From Pseudomonadota bacterium (GTDB lineage Bacteria; Myxococcota; Polyangia; Polyangiales; Polyangiaceae), in assembly GCA_023419055.1 (NCBI GenBank), contig JAEZYO010000338.1, positions 1-10,124 on the forward strand: a DNA stretch of 10,124 bases. Reading direction: 5' to 3'. Position 1 is the stretch's first letter. Each line of letters starts with the position of its first letter. The notes under the pieces were generated by a model. That model was not told the DNA's origin. It saw only the letters and a program-made list of their open reading frames with translations, and ran no database searches. Positions 1 to 6,557 of this stretch are shown here, in pieces. Both the position numbers and the translations under genes were made by a program.

Positions 1-1701
1 GGAGGGGAGGAGGGGGACAGCGCGGGCGCCGGGGGCGAGAGCGAGGGCCCGCCCCCGGATCCGATCGTCCGAAGCGGCAAGGTCGATCTCTTGTTCGTGG
101 TCGACAACTCCATTTCCATGGCCGACAAGCAGGCGCTGCTCGCGAAATCAGTGCCGGCGCTCGTCGAACGGTTGATCGATCCCTGGTGCATCGGTAACGC
201 CGGCGCGACGCCGCCTTCCGGCGACGGGAGCTGCCCTACTGGGACCGAGCGCGAGCATGCCGCAGTGCGCGACCTTCATGTCGGCGTGCTGAGCTCGAGC
301 CTCGGAGCGCACGGCGGCCAGATCTGCACCGACCCCGACGATGACGACCACGCTCGCTTGATCGGTAAAGTTCGCACGGGGCTCTCGAGCTGGAACGACT
401 CCGGTTACTTGAAATGGGATCCCGAGGGTCAGGCAGCACCTCCGGGCACCGCGGACGCGAGCGCGCTCGCCCAGGATCTCGAGGCGATGGTGCTGGCCGC
501 GGGCGACACGGGGTGCGGCTACGAGGCGCCGCTCGAGGCGCTCTATCGCTTCTTGGTCGACCCCGAACCGCCCCTCACGGTCACGAAGAGCGGAAGCGTC
601 AACGTCGTCGAAGGGGTCGATCAGGACGTCCTCACGCAGCGCGCGGCCTTCCTGCGACCCGACTCGGCGGTGATGGCGGTCATCATCAGCGACGAGAACG
701 ACTGCTCGATCCAAGACGTGGGACAGAGCTACCTGGTGACGACGACCATGAACGGCTCCACGCCGTTCAATCTGCCACGCGCTACCGCGGTCTGCGCTGG
801 CGACCCCAACGACCCTTGCTGTCGCCCTTGCGCCTCCGGCGAGTCCACTCCGCCGTCCGGGTGCATCGCGCTCGCATCGGACAGCGAGTGCCAGAAGGGT
901 ACGTTCTACGCCGCGGCCGACGACCACTTGAACCTGCGCTGCTTCGACCAGAAGCGTCGCTTCGGGTTCGACTTCCTCCACCCGATCGAGCGCTACGTGC
1001 GCGGGTTCAGCGCCTCGACCGTTCCCAATCGGCAAGGGGAGCTGGTCCCGAACCCGCTCTTTGAGGCGGGACGCGATCCGAGTCTGATGATGCTGACGGT
1101 CATCGCGGGCGTGCCCTGGCAAGATCTGGTGCTCGACCATGCGAGCGCGGATACGCTCGAGTTCCTCTCGACCGAGGAGCTCAGCGACCGCGGGCGCTGG
1201 AGCGTGATCGTGGGCGATCCCGACGACTTCGTCGCTCCGACCGACCCGTTCATGGTCGAGTCGATCGCCCCGCGAACCGGAACGAACCCGATCACGGGTC
1301 AATCGCCGGCCGCGAGCTCGTCGCTCGATCCGACCGCCGCCTTGAACGGCCACGAGTACAACGTCGTTGGCCTCGATGACCTGCAGTACGCCTGCATCTT
1401 CCCGCTCGAGGATCCCATCGCTTGTCAGGAGGAGGACAGTAGCTGCGACTGTCAGCCTTCAGCGGCGCCGTACAACAAGCCACTCTGCCAGGCTCCTTCG
1501 GGCTCCGCCGCCGGTTCCACTCAGTACTACGGCAAGGCGTACCCGGGGCTCCGCTTGCTCGAGGTCGCGCGGCGGCTCGACGAGCAGAGCGTCGTGGCCT
1601 CGATCTGCCCGCGCAACGTCGTCGACGAGACGGACGACGACTTCGGGTACTACCCGGCGCTGCGAGCTCTCCAGCGGCGCCTTGGTCCGCGCCTCGAGTA
1701 G
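1..1701 (+). CDS. Cys-rich von Willebrand A-like domain protein (5' end outside window), probably exported
   Basis: The frame is open from the first base to a TAG at 1699-1701, so the gene starts upstream and 566 residues are visible. The first ~20 residues are a Gly/Glu/Pro linker of the sort that follows a signal peptide or lipobox in exported proteins; the signal itself is not in the window. A hydrophobic strand then leads into DNSISM (codons 35-40, about 103-120), matching the DxSxS metal-binding (MIDAS) motif of VWA domains. A later strand, MAVIISDENDCS (near 673-708), fits another core strand of the fold. About 18 cysteines are spread through the protein, including a PCCRPC cluster, which implies many disulfides and an extracytoplasmic location. 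The gene is convergent with the LysR gene, with 8 bases between the stops. Ligand and function are unknown. The VWA assignment is moderately secure; lipoprotein status is inference. Confidence 0.8.
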   Translation, partial: GGEEGDSAGAGGESEGPPPDPIVRSGKVDLLFVVDNSISMADKQALLAKSVPALVERLIDPWCIGNAGATPPSGDGSCPTGTEREHAAVRDLHVGVLSSSLGAHGGQICTDPDDDDHARLIGKVRTGLSSWNDSGYLKWDPEGQAAPPGTADASALAQDLEAMVLAAGDTGCGYEAPLEALYRFLVDPEPPLTVTKSGSVNVVEGVDQDVLTQRAAFLRPDSAVMAVIISDENDCSIQDVGQSYLVTTTMNGSTPFNLPRATAVCAGDPNDPCCRPCASGESTPPSGCIALASDSECQKGTFYAAADDHLNLRCFDQKRRFGFDFLHPIERYVRGFSASTVPNRQGELVPNPLFEAGRDPSLMMLTVIAGVPWQDLVLDHASADTLEFLSTEELSDRGRWSVIVGDPDDFVAPTDPFMVESIAPRTGTNPITGQSPAASSSLDPTAALNGHEYNVVGLDDLQYACIFPLEDPIACQEEDSSCDCQPSAAPYNKPLCQAPSGSAAGSTQYYGKAYPGLRLLEVARRLDEQSVVASICPRNVVDETDDDFGYYPALRALQRRLGPRLE

Positions 1702-1709
1702 GGCCGCCG

Positions 1710-2609
1710 CTACTCCGCGAAGAGCACCTTGGCGCCGCTCGAGATGGCGACGACCGCAGGGTGGACGATCTTGCGGTCGAGGGTGATCGCGTAGTAGCGC
1801 TCCTTCACCTCGCGCGTCGTGCCGATCAACGATACGCGGTACTGGCTCCGAATTTCGCGCTCGAGCGCGGCGGGCGCGGCGAAGGCTCCCACCGCGGCTC
1901 CTCCGAACGCCTGGCTGAGCGCGCTATCGGCGAACTCGCCGACGACCATGGGCCGGATCCCCTGGCTCCTGAACCATTGATCCAGCGAGCGGCGAAGCAC
2001 GGTGTTCTCGGTGGGCAAGAGCAGGGGGGCGCCGTCGAGTGAGGCAGGGAAGCCGCGGCGTAGCTTTTTCGTGAGCGCGGGCGCGGCGAAGAAGGCGATC
2101 GAGCTCTCACCGAGCAAGTGATGGAACGCTCGTACTCCGATGTTCGCCGGGAGCGGCGCGTCGCTCAGCACGAGGTCGAGCCGCTGCACCGCGAGCCGGG
2201 AGAGCAGACGCTCCGTGTCGGCTTCCTGGCAGATGATGCGGATGGGCTCCTTGATCGCGAACGCCGGCTCGAGCAGGCGGTGGACCACGATCTTCGGCAG
2301 CACGTCCGCCACACCGACTTCCACCCGTAGCGGCTGACCCGCGGGGCGACCGTGCACCACGTCGAGGAGCTCGCGTCCGAGGGAGAAGATATCCTCGGCG
2401 TAGCGCAGCACGACTCGGCCAGTCTCGGTGAGCTCCAAGCTCCGTCCGCGCCTGGTGAAAAGGGGAGTCCCGAGCGCTTGCTCGAGGCTCCTGATCTGCG
2501 TGCTCAGCGTCGGCTGCGCGAGCCTGAGCTCCTCCGCTGCCTGCGTAACACTGCCCAGCCGCGCCACGCGCCAGAAGTAATAGAGGTGGTGATAGTTGAG
2601 CCATTCCAT
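1710..2609 (-). CDS. LysR-type transcriptional regulator, NhaR-like
   Basis: The protein has 299 residues, the usual LysR length and close to E. coli NhaR (about 301). The N-terminus reads MEWLNYHHLYYFWRVARLGS, very like NhaR (NYNHLYYFWHV). It is followed by a winged helix-turn-helix at about residues 18-42 and a conserved RRGRSLELTETGRVVLRYAE stretch at about 53-72. A LysR substrate-binding domain fills the rest. The ATG at 2609 is chosen because it aligns with the NhaR N-terminus; a TTG at 2642 would add 11 residues, and neither start has a clear ribosome site. The gene is divergent from the TerC-family gene across about 125 bases, the usual arrangement of a LysR regulator and its target. 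NhaR in E. coli activates a Na+/H+ antiporter gene in response to sodium. An ion- or pH-responsive role here is inference, so no symbol is assigned. Confidence 0.88.
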   Translation of the reverse strand: MEWLNYHHLYYFWRVARLGSVTQAAEELRLAQPTLSTQIRSLEQALGTPLFTRRGRSLELTETGRVVLRYAEDIFSLGRELLDVVHGRPAGQPLRVEVGVADVLPKIVVHRLLEPAFAIKEPIRIICQEADTERLLSRLAVQRLDLVLSDAPLPANIGVRAFHHLLGESSIAFFAAPALTKKLRRGFPASLDGAPLLLPTENTVLRRSLDQWFRSQGIRPMVVGEFADSALSQAFGGAAVGAFAAPAALEREIRSQYRVSLIGTTREVKERYYAITLDRKIVHPAVVAISSGAKVLFAE

Positions 2610-2733
2610 GCAGGTAGCGCGCGGCAACGAAGGAAAAAACAATGGTTGCCGCCGTGTATCATAGGTTTTTTGGATACTTCGCGCCGGTATTTTCTATTGG
2701 CTTAAATGGCCCGGAACCTGCAGAGGTTGGGGC
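2610..2733. promoter_or_regulatory. Divergent control region between the NhaR-like gene and the TerC-family gene
   Basis: This interval is clearly more AT-rich than its surroundings. It holds an inverted repeat, GTATC (2656-2660) and GATAC (2673-2677), separated by 12 bases. The repeat contains ATC and GAT half-sites around a T-rich centre, which is LysR-box-like. On the minus strand a good -10 (TATGAT, 2663-2658) overlaps the repeat with no recognisable -35, as expected for an activator-dependent or autoregulated promoter. On the plus strand TTGGAT (2670-2675), 17 bases, then TCTATT (2693-2698) is a weak candidate promoter for terC. AGAGG at 2722-2726 lies 7 bases before the GTG start of terC. 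I see no yybP-ykoY (Mn) riboswitch structure, although that element precedes alx in E. coli. Confidence 0.45.
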
Positions 2734-3726
2734 GTGCACTCCGTCGGAACTCCCGCCCTTTGGATCGGCTTCACGGTCTTCGTGCTGCTGATGCTCGCGC
2801 TCGACCTCGGCGTCTTCAACAAGAGGAGCCACGTCATCGGCTTCAAAGAGTCGCTGACCTGGTCGCTCGTCTGGATCGGCCTGGCCACCGTGTTCGGCGC
2901 CGGCATCTTCTGGCAGTTCGGCGCGGAGCGCGGCCTCGAGTTCGCCGCCGGCTACGTGATCGAGAAGTCGCTCAGCGTCGACAACCTGTTCGTCTTCGTC
3001 GTCATCTTCTCGGCGTTCAAGATTCCGGCGCAGTATCAGCATCGAGTCCTGTTCTGGGGTGTGCTCGGCGCGCTCATCATGCGCGCGATCTTCATCGGGC
3101 TCGGTGCCGCGCTGCTGCAGCGCTTCCACTGGATCCTCTACGTCTTCGGCGCCATCTTGATCGTCAGCGCGATTCGGCTCTGGCGCGAGCAGCACGAGGC
3201 CGAAAATCCCAAGGAGGGCCTCGCTTATCGCACGCTGAAGAAGCTCATCCCGTCGACCGATCAGATCCACGGTCAGCACTTCTTCATCAAAGAGGCCGGC
3301 TAGTGGCTCGCCACGCCCCTCTTCTCGGTGCTGCTCGTGGTCGAGATCAGCGACGTCGTTTTCGCGGTGGACTCGATCCCCGCCATCTTCGCGGTGACCG
3401 ACGATCCCTTCATCGTCTACACCTCGAACGTCTTCGCCATCCTCGGGTTGCGCTCGCTCTACTTCCTGCTCGCCGGCGCCCTCGACCGCTTCTACCTCCT
3501 GAAGCCGGCCCTCTCGGTCGTGCTCGCCTTCGTCGGCGTGAAGCTCCTCATCACGGACTTCTACAAAATCCCTATCGCGATCTCGCTTGCGGTGATTGCG
3601 TCTCTCCTCACGGGCGCCATCCTGGCCTCGCTCAAATGGCCCCGGCCCGCGCATCACGAGCTACCGAAGTCCGAGAAGGAAGGCCTCGACCAGCACCGCC
3701 CGAGCGGCGCCAGCGCCGGGTCTTGA
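2734..3726 (+). pseudogene. TerC/Alx-family integral membrane protein interrupted by an in-frame TAG
   Basis: Two segments in the same frame (2734-3300 and 3304-3726) are separated by one TAG, codon 190. Read through, they give 330 positions, close to E. coli Alx (about 321). The start is GTG with AGAGG 7 bases upstream, giving a family-like VGTPALW N-terminus. About nine hydrophobic segments are visible. Hallmark TerC acidic motifs lie on both sides of the stop: IEKSLSVDN (E77, D83) and [17 protein letters not shown] (E204, D207, D213). HFFIKEAG just before the stop and LATPLF just after it align without gaps to family sequence, so only one codon is altered. Alx/TerC proteins are linked to metal-ion (Mn) export, tellurite resistance and alkaline response. 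If TAG terminates, the 189-residue product lacks the second acidic motif and is probably inactive. A GTG at 3328 is a poor restart because it falls inside a membrane helix. Confidence 0.85.
3301..3303 (+). other. Single in-frame amber codon inside the terC frame
   Basis: TAG follows GGC and precedes TGG CTC GCC ACG. By my recollection of E. coli Alx the position corresponds to the residue after the NG pair, a Leu there and Lys or Arg in some relatives. One base change from TTG or AAG would therefore explain it. TAG ends two other genes here (the VWA and LysR genes), so it is an ordinary stop in this genome. Confidence 0.8.
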
Positions 3727-3733
3727 AAGACCC
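3718..3733 (+). terminator. Short hairpin over the terC stop codon, weak terminator candidate
   Basis: GGGTCT and AGACCC form a 6-bp perfect stem with a TGAA loop, and the TGA of the terC frame falls in that loop. No T-tract follows (ACTCAGGG), so intrinsic termination is not well supported. It may simply be a chance or weak attenuating structure. Confidence 0.25.
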
Positions 3734-3773
3734 ACTCAGGGACACAGGACTCCGCGAGGGGGCGAGGCATCGG

Positions 3774-3804
3774 TTGACAGATCGTCACGGTGTGGGTAGA
3801 TAGT
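3774..3804 (+). promoter_or_regulatory. Candidate promoter for the merR-isc operon, with long spacer
   Basis: A perfect TTGACA lies at 3774-3779. A -10 candidate GATAGT (3799-3804) follows after 19 bases, the over-long spacer characteristic of MerR-regulated promoters. TAGATA (3797-3802) at the standard 17 bases is an alternative but a poorer match. CGGTG (3788-3792) and CACCG (3805-3809) form an inverted repeat around the -10. Transcription would start near 3811. The -35 is strong; the choice of -10 is uncertain. Confidence 0.45.
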
Positions 3805-3813
3805 CACCGATCG

Positions 3814-3839
3814 TAACCCTTACGCATGCGTTAGGGTTA
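3814..3839. promoter_or_regulatory. 26-bp near-perfect palindrome, probable operator of the merR-isc operon
   Basis: The site has a perfect 10-bp core ACGCATGCGT (3822-3831), one mismatched T/T pair (3821 and 3832), and perfect outer arms TAACCCT (3814-3820) and AGGGTTA (3833-3839). Twelve of 13 base pairs of the dyad match. It lies about 40 bases upstream of the merR ATG and just downstream of the candidate transcription start, a suitable place for a dimeric regulator. The adjacent MerR protein is the obvious binder, by inference. In RNA it could also fold as a hairpin in the leader. Confidence 0.6.
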
Positions 3840-3877
3840 GGGTTTGAGGCTGCCGCCCGGCAGTCTCCGCCACCCCG

Positions 3878-4432
3878 ATGACGACCCGCCACCTTCCCCT
3901 CGCAGCCCAGCCGGAGTCCCTGGTGCCCCCCACGGGTACTGGTGCGTCCGGCATCAAGGACGACGAGCTGTTGCAGGTCGGTGACCTGGCGAAGGCCACT
4001 GGGAAGACGGTACGGGCCATTCACCTTTACGAGGAGCTCGGCCTGCTGAAGGCGCACGAGCGCTCGAAGGGCCGCTACCGACTGTTCACGGCGGAGTCCG
4101 TGACTCGGGTTCGTTGGATCACGAAGCTCCAGAGCCTCGGGCTCTCGCTTTCGGAGATCCAGACCCTGGTTCGTGAACAGGAAGGGTCGGGCTCCGCGCA
4201 CTTCGCGGCGCGCAAGCTGAGCGGGGTGTACTTGGCGAAGCTCGAGGAGACCCGGCGCCGCATCGCCGAGCTCGTCGAGCTCGAGCGCGAGCTCGAGAAG
4301 AGCCTTTCGTTTCTGTCCACGTGCAACGTCGCGTGCGAGTCGGCGGCGCCGGTCCACTCCTGCCCGAGCTGTGACCGACACCCGGAGGGCGATGTCGCCC
4401 CCGACCTCGTGCTCGGCGTCCGCGTTTCATGA
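3878..4432 (+). CDS. MerR-family regulator with four-Cys C-terminus, heading the isc operon
   Basis: The protein has 184 residues. Residues 1-30 are a low-complexity extension. A MerR helix-turn-helix begins at [20 protein letters not shown] (31-50), continues YEELGLL, then a wing [17 protein letters not shown] (65-81). A long amphipathic helix at about 113-145 fits the MerR dimerisation coiled coil. The C-terminus carries C149-x3-C153-x8-C162-x2-C165-x2-H168, able in principle to bind an Fe-S cluster or metal; the spacing is not that of SoxR (C-x2-C-x-C-x5-C). The ATG at 3878 has no Shine-Dalgarno. An in-frame GTG at 3923 has GGAG 6 bases upstream and would remove 15 residues of the extension, so the start is uncertain. 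The stop is 16 bases before iscS, where other ISC operons carry iscR. A role as the Fe-S, redox or metal sensor of this operon is inference. Confidence 0.85.
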   Translation: MTTRHLPLAAQPESLVPPTGTGASGIKDDELLQVGDLAKATGKTVRAIHLYEELGLLKAHERSKGRYRLFTAESVTRVRWITKLQSLGLSLSEIQTLVREQEGSGSAHFAARKLSGVYLAKLEETRRRIAELVELERELEKSLSFLSTCNVACESAAPVHSCPSCDRHPEGDVAPDLVLGVRVS

Positions 4433-4448
4433 AGTTTTGGATTTCGAG

Positions 4449-5672
4449 ATGACCCTGAAGTTTCCCATCTACATGGACAATCACGCGACGACGCGCGTCG
4501 ACCCGCGCGTTCTCGAGGCGATGATGCCGTATTTCACGACCGACTTCGGCAACGCCGCGAGTCGGACGCACGCCTTCGGCTGGACCGCCGAGGCCGCGGT
4601 CGACGACGCCCGCGAGCACATCGCCGGGCTCATCAACGCCGAGTCGGGCAAGGAGATCGTGTTCACGTCCGGCGCGAGCGAGAGCGACAACCTCGCGATC
4701 AAGGGCGTGGCCGAGTACTACCAGTCGAAGGGCAACCACATCGTCACGACCGTGATCGAGCACAAGGCGGTGCTCGACTCCTGCAAGCGCCTCGAGAAGC
4801 AGGGCTTCCAGGTGACGTACCTGCCGGTGGGCAAGGACGGCATCGTCGATCCCGCGGAGGTCGAGAAGGCGCTCACGGACAAGACGATCCTGGTGAGCGT
4901 GATGCTCGCCAACAACGAGGTCGGCACGATCCAGCCGATCGGCGAGATCGGCAAGATCACGCGCGCTCGCGGAGTGCTCTTGCATTGCGACGCGGTGCAG
5001 GGCATCGGCAAGACGCCCTTCGACGTCAGGTCGATGAACGTGGACCTCGCGTCGATCACCGCGCACAAGATCTACGGACCGAAGGGCGTCGGCGCGCTCT
5101 ACGTGCGGCGCAGCAAGCCGCGCGTGCGCCTGGTCGCTCAGATGGATGGCGGCGGTCACGAGCGCGGCAATCGCTCGGGCACGCTGAATGTCCCGGGCAT
5201 CGTCGGCTTCGGCAAGGCATGCCAGATCCTGCGCCAGGAAGGCGCGCAGGAGATCGCGCGCATCGCCGCGCTCCGTGACAAGCTGAAGCAGCGGCTGATG
5301 GGCGAGCTCGACGAGGTGATCCTGAACGGTCACCCCGAGCGGCGCCTCCCCGGCAACCTGAACGTCTCCTTCGCCTTCGTGGAGGGCGAGGGGCTGATGA
5401 TGGCGATCAAGGACGTCGCCGTCTCGAGCGGCTCGGCTTGCACGAGCGCGAGCCTCGAGCCGAGCTACGTGCTGCGTTCGATGGGCCTCGACGAGGACCT
5501 CGCGCACTCTTCGATTCGCTTCGGCCTCGGTCGCTTCAACACCGAGGAAGAGGTCGATTACGTGGCCGATCTGGTCATCGGCAAGGTCAGGAAGCTGCGG
5601 GACATGTCACCGCTTTACGAGATGCACCAGCAGGGCATCGACCTGAAGTCGATTCAGTGGACGGCGCACTGA
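4449..5672 (+). CDS. iscS: Cysteine desulfurase IscS
   Basis: IscS is the PLP enzyme that removes sulfur from L-cysteine, giving alanine and an enzyme persulfide that feeds IscU. The 407-residue length matches E. coli IscS (404). The N-terminus [20 protein letters not shown] is typical. The PLP-binding lysine is K207 in [12 protein letters not shown]. The persulfide cysteine is C331 in [15 protein letters not shown], in the long mobile loop of group I desulfurases, which separates IscS from SufS. The ATG at 4449 is chosen over an upstream ATG at 4371 because the longer form adds 26 non-homologous residues overlapping merR. The Shine-Dalgarno is weak. It lies 16 bases after merR and 9 before iscU, so it is likely co-transcribed with both. 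Confidence 0.97.
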   Translation: MTLKFPIYMDNHATTRVDPRVLEAMMPYFTTDFGNAASRTHAFGWTAEAAVDDAREHIAGLINAESGKEIVFTSGASESDNLAIKGVAEYYQSKGNHIVTTVIEHKAVLDSCKRLEKQGFQVTYLPVGKDGIVDPAEVEKALTDKTILVSVMLANNEVGTIQPIGEIGKITRARGVLLHCDAVQGIGKTPFDVRSMNVDLASITAHKIYGPKGVGALYVRRSKPRVRLVAQMDGGGHERGNRSGTLNVPGIVGFGKACQILRQEGAQEIARIAALRDKLKQRLMGELDEVILNGHPERRLPGNLNVSFAFVEGEGLMMAIKDVAVSSGSACTSASLEPSYVLRSMGLDEDLAHSSIRFGLGRFNTEEEVDYVADLVIGKVRKLRDMSPLYEMHQQGIDLKSIQWTAH

Positions 5673-5681
5673 GAGGTTGAA

Positions 5682-6143
5682 ATGGCATACAGCGACAAGG
5701 TCATCGAACACTACGAGAACCCGCACAACGTCGGCGTGCTCGACCAGAACGACCCCCAGGTGGGCACCGGCCTCGTGGGCGCGCCCGCTTGCGGTGACGT
5801 GATGCGCCTGCAGATCAAGGTCAGCGACGAGGGCGTGATCGAAGACGCCAAGTTCAAGACCTTCGGGTGCGGCTCGGCGATCGCGTCGTCGTCGCTCGCG
5901 ACCGAGTGGATCAAGGGCAAGACCATCGACGAGGCCGCGGCCATCAAGAACAGCCAGATCGCAGAAGAGCTCTCGCTCCCGCCGGTGAAGATCCACTGCT
6001 CGGTCTTGGCCGAGGACGCGATCAAGAGCGCCATCGAGGATTTCAAGAAGAAGCGCGCCGCCCGCCAGGCCCTGTCCGGCGAGGACGCTGCCGCCCCCAC
6101 GGCCGCCGAGTCCCCCTCCGGGGATCGCGCAGCGCGTCAGTAA
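5682..6143 (+). CDS. iscU: Fe-S cluster assembly scaffold IscU
   Basis: IscU is the scaffold on which [2Fe-2S] clusters are built from IscS sulfur before chaperone-assisted release. It has 153 residues and is nearly collinear with E. coli IscU (128). All key residues keep E. coli numbering: C37 and D39 in GAPACGD, C63 in FGCGSA, and H105 and C106 in KIHCSVLAEDA. The LPPVK motif (99-103), the HscA recognition site, is intact, in agreement with hscB and hscA downstream. AGAGG lies 5 bases before the ATG. An extra tail of about 25 residues, rich in Ala, Ser, Pro and charge, follows the conserved domain; it looks disordered and has no assigned role. Confidence 0.97.
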   Translation: MAYSDKVIEHYENPHNVGVLDQNDPQVGTGLVGAPACGDVMRLQIKVSDEGVIEDAKFKTFGCGSAIASSSLATEWIKGKTIDEAAAIKNSQIAEELSLPPVKIHCSVLAEDAIKSAIEDFKKKRAARQALSGEDAAAPTAAESPSGDRAARQ

Positions 6144-6156
6144 GAAAGAGACCGTC

Positions 6157-6537
6157 ATGCACACCGAGCCGAGCTCTCCCGCACCATCCCCGGCACTCTC
6201 GAAGAAGAGCGTGGGCGTGAGTGACGCCGCGATCGAGTACGCCAAGCAGCGCCTCGCGCAGCGCGGCACGCCCGACGCGGCGATCCGCCTGGGGATCAAG
6301 GGCGGCGGGTGCTCGGGCTTCTCTTACGTCATCGAGTTCAGCGACGATCCGCCGCGCGAGCGCGATCTCGTGCACGAGTTCGGCGGGGTCCGCTTCTACG
6401 TGGACAAGAAGAGCCTCGTCTACTTGGCAGGCTCGGTGCTGGACTACGAGAAGACGGTGATGTTCCAGGGCTTCAAGTTCAAGAACCCGCAGGAGGCGTC
6501 GCGCTGCGGCTGCGGGCACTCGTTCACGGTGCGCTGA
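6157..6537 (+). CDS. iscA: A-type Fe-S carrier IscA (HesB/IscA family)
   Basis: A-type carriers accept iron or Fe-S clusters and pass them to target apoproteins. The 126-residue protein carries the three family cysteines: C52 in GGGCSGFSY, and C117 and C119 in the C-terminal CGCG motif. These correspond to C35, C99 and C101 of E. coli IscA (107 residues). The extra length is an N-terminal Pro/Ser extension of about 18 residues before the conserved VSDAAIEYAKQRL helix. The ATG at 6157 has an AAGAAAGAGA purine run upstream. It lies 13 bases after iscU and about 20 before hscB. Its position between iscU and hscB supports IscA over ErpA or SufA. Confidence 0.93.
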   Translation: MHTEPSSPAPSPALSKKSVGVSDAAIEYAKQRLAQRGTPDAAIRLGIKGGGCSGFSYVIEFSDDPPRERDLVHEFGGVRFYVDKKSLVYLAGSVLDYEKTVMFQGFKFKNPQEASRCGCGHSFTVR

Positions 6538-6557
6538 GCCAAGCGACGAAATTTACG

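Noticed and set aside
148..1353. Long minus-strand open frame (401 codons) opposite the VWA gene
   Set aside because: Arg/Val/Ala-rich shadow translation typical of GC-rich DNA. The plus-strand frame has a recognisable motif and normal composition.
2610..2733. yybP-ykoY manganese riboswitch before the Alx/TerC gene
   Set aside because: The interval is short and AT-rich, and I cannot find the paired stems and conserved loops of that riboswitch class.
2659..3657. Minus-strand open frame of 332 codons opposite terC
   Set aside because: Highly charged, Glu/Arg/Asp-rich composition with no domain; it is the complement of hydrophobic TerC codons.
2706..3803. Uninterrupted plus-strand frame of 365 codons overlapping terC, which might rescue the gene by frameshift
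   Set aside because: The product is Arg-rich with no TerC motifs. The TerC reading continues in the original frame after the TAG, so no frameshift is involved.
3831..3845. TTAGGGTTAGGGTTT, resembling vertebrate telomere repeats
   Set aside because: Only about two and a half copies, partly explained by the right arm of the palindrome, in a clearly bacterial context. Too few G-tracts for a quadruplex on its own.
4119..5507. Minus-strand open frame of 462 codons opposite iscS
   Set aside because: His/Arg/Ala-rich shadow of iscS, with no recognisable motif.
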